A stretch of 7,222 bases of DNA, from assembly GCA_029256035.1 (NCBI GenBank), contig JAQSYR010000059.1, positions 1 through 7,222 on the forward strand, in the 5' to 3' direction. Below are positions 5,691 to 7,222 of the stretch, one piece after another. Within the stretch, counting starts at the first letter, position 1, and every line of letters starts with the position of its first letter. This DNA comes from Anaerocolumna sp. Lineage in GTDB: Bacteria > Bacillota > Clostridia > Lachnospirales > Lachnospiraceae. Under the pieces are notes generated by a model, which made no database searches, was not told the DNA's origin, and saw only the letters and a program-made list of their open reading frames with translations. The position numbers and the translations under genes were made by a program.

Positions 5691-7222
5691 ATGAATAAAG
5701 TAATGAAATCTATCTTGAGAGAGATACGAAAGACCCTTGGCCGCTATATGGGACTGCTTATTATTATCGCTATCGGAGTTGCTTTTTATACTGGTCTAAA
5801 ATCGGTTGGTCCTGATATGGAAGGGGCAGCGGACAAATATTTTTCGGAATATAATTTTTTTGATTATCGTATTCTGTCTAACATCGGTTTTAATGAGGAA
5901 GATGTAGCAGCGGTTAATGAAATTGATGGAATTCTTGAGCTGGAATCGGGTTACTCTATTGATGTGTTGGGCAACATTAACCAGGAACAAAGGGTCATGA
6001 AATTTATCAGTGTTCCTGAAAAAATAAATACACTGCAGTTAATAAGCGGAAGAATGCCACAGGCAAGTGGAGAGTGTGTTATTCTCTCACGTAACAATGG
6101 AACGGATATAAAAATTGGAGATTCCATAAATCCTACTTCTGGAAACGATAATGATCTATCGGAAAGTATAAATGTACAGACATATACGGTTGTCGGTATT
6201 GTCTCAAGTCCTGCCTTTATTACAAGAGATATGGGTAATACGAAAATAGGAAATGGGAAAGTACAAGAAGTAGCCTATCTTCCCAAAGAGGATTTTACGC
6301 TTCCGGCATATACAGAATTAAGTCTTACGTTAGAAAACACAGATGCTTATCAGGCTTATTCGATGGAATACAGCAGCTATACAGCAAGGTTTCAGGATTT
6401 GCTTGAAAACCTTGGGGGTACCAGAAGTGATATTCGCTATCAGGAACTAATTGATGAAGCAAACGAATTATTAAACGAAAAGCTTACTGAATATGATAAC
6501 AGTGTGACAAAACTAGAAGACAGTAAGACAGATTATGAGGTTCAGATAGCAGATGCAGAGAAAAAACTGGAGGATGCAGAGTTAAAACTTGCAGATTCCC
6601 AAAATGAATTACAGGAGAGTGAAGACTCCTATAATGATGGAATAAAGGAACTGGAAGAAAAAAGGACAGAACTAAATAATGATTTCACAGAAAGTGAGAA
6701 AAAGTTAGATTCAGCAGCAAAACAGCTTGAAGCTACACAGAACCAAATCGAAAATCAAGAAGCGCTTCTTAATGAACAGAAGCAGCAATATGAGACTGCA
6801 AAAGCATCAGGAACGGTACCAGAACAGCAGCTTACTGCCATGGAAGCAGAATTAAAAGAGGGAGAACAAAAGCTAACCATTGCAAAGCAGCAATACTCGG
6901 TAAGTGTTGAGGAATATAATAAAAGTAAGGCTGAGCTAGAGACTGGTAAAACTAACATGAATGAGAAACTTCATAAGGCACAGGCTCAGCTTGATGATGT
7001 AAGGGTAAAACTAGATGAGGCAGAAGTTAAGGTCCTAGAAGGAGAAGAGGAACTTCTTCAGAGCAAAAAGGAACTGACGGATAAGAAAGAAGAAGCTGAA
7101 ATAGAGTTTGCAAAGGCAGAACAGGAACTATCCGATGCAAAAATCAAGTTGGATGATGCCAGGCAGGAAATTGATTCTCTGGAGGAAGTGGAATGGTTTA
7201 TTTTAGACAGGGAGTCAAATAT
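5691..7222 (+). CDS. FtsX/MacB-like ABC permease with long extracytoplasmic coiled coil, 3'-truncated by window edge
   Basis: The frame is open for 510 codons to the window end with no stop. A short basic N-terminus (MKSILREIRKTLGR) leads into a membrane helix at about residues 20-36 (MGLLIIIAIGVAFYTGL). An extracytoplasmic domain (about 40-248) follows, with DYRILSNIGFNEEDVAAV and SGRMPQASGECVI, typical of the MacB periplasmic core-like region of large Firmicutes FtsX-family permeases. Residues 250 to about 497 are Lys/Glu/Gln/Leu-rich coiled coil, broken near the middle by SGTVP (373-377). At the edge EWFILDRESN (501-510) matches the segment that, in these roughly 1100-residue permeases, precedes the remaining FtsX domain and membrane helices. 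The missing part should therefore hold about three helices, a second domain and more helices. It pairs with the ATPase 6 bases upstream. The role is probably export or mechanical signalling at the cell envelope; the substrate is unknown. Confidence -1.
   Translation, partial: MNKVMKSILREIRKTLGRYMGLLIIIAIGVAFYTGLKSVGPDMEGAADKYFSEYNFFDYRILSNIGFNEEDVAAVNEIDGILELESGYSIDVLGNINQEQRVMKFISVPEKINTLQLISGRMPQASGECVILSRNNGTDIKIGDSINPTSGNDNDLSESINVQTYTVVGIVSSPAFITRDMGNTKIGNGKVQEVAYLPKEDFTLPAYTELSLTLENTDAYQAYSMEYSSYTARFQDLLENLGGTRSDIRYQELIDEANELLNEKLTEYDNSVTKLEDSKTDYEVQIADAEKKLEDAELKLADSQNELQESEDSYNDGIKELEEKRTELNNDFTESEKKLDSAAKQLEATQNQIENQEALLNEQKQQYETAKASGTVPEQQLTAMEAELKEGEQKLTIAKQQYSVSVEEYNKSKAELETGKTNMNEKLHKAQAQLDDVRVKLDEAEVKVLEGEEELLQSKKELTDKKEEAEIEFAKAEQELSDAKIKLDDARQEIDSLEEVEWFILDRESN

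Noticed and set aside
5796..5990. Minus-strand open frame of 64 codons inside the permease gene
   Set aside because: Antisense to a clearly coding extracytoplasmic domain; no motif or context.
6755..6958. Minus-strand open frame of 67 codons, Ser/Leu/Cys-rich, resembling a signal or membrane segment
   Set aside because: It is the antisense reading of the Gln/Glu/Lys-rich coiled coil, which automatically gives Ser/Leu/Cys/Phe codons.
1..7222. tRNA, rRNA, CRISPR array, insertion sequence or phage genes
   Set aside because: I found no repeat-spacer pattern, transposase or integrase motif, terminal inverted repeats or tRNA-like cloverleaf by eye.

Overview
The window is AT-rich DNA with strong GGAGG-type ribosome binding sites, short intergenic gaps and A/T-rich promoters. 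This suggests a low-GC Gram-positive anaerobe of the Clostridia, possibly Lachnospiraceae-like; the taxonomic call is inferred from style and gene content. All seven protein genes I can support are on the + strand. The first and last are cut by the window edges.

Region 1 (1-2785) looks like the distal part of an operon for maturing a molybdenum hydroxylase (xanthine/aldehyde/purine-type enzyme). It holds the C-terminal part of an XdhC-family maturation factor, a MocA/MobA-like nucleotidyltransferase fused to an HD domain, a histidine phosphatase whose start lies inside the preceding gene, and, after a 157-base gap with a tandem repeat and a long RNA hairpin, a 99-residue aromatic-rich protein I cannot name. 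A reasonable reading is that the NTP transferase attaches a nucleotide (probably CMP) to molybdopterin and XdhC delivers the matured cofactor. The HD domain and the histidine phosphatase would remove phosphates from an intermediate or by-product. Only the XdhC and transferase roles rest on well-known families; the phosphatase roles are inference.

Region 2 (2786-4837) has a probable sigma-A-type promoter, a 613-residue sigma-54 activator of the AcoR kind (GAF, PAS, AAA+, Fis-type HTH) and a strong intrinsic terminator. The activator probably senses a small molecule and switches on a molybdoenzyme or catabolic operon outside this window; by eye I see no -24/-12 promoter here. Its sigma-54-contacting GAFTGA motif reads GAYIGA, which is unusual because the threonine is normally critical.

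Region 3 (4838-7222) is a separate unit: a promoter region with a 10-base direct repeat and a palindrome over the -10, a MacB/LolD-type ABC ATPase, and an FtsX/MacB-type permease cut by the right edge. The permease has one N-terminal membrane helix, an extracytoplasmic domain, and about 250 residues of coiled coil split into two nearly equal halves by a Gly/Pro turn. This suggests a long antiparallel stalk outside the membrane.

The most interesting points are the altered GAFTGA loop, the transferase-HD-phosphatase cofactor module with its A8 tract and overlapping frames, the intra-operon hairpin, and the hairpin-shaped coiled coil of the permease.
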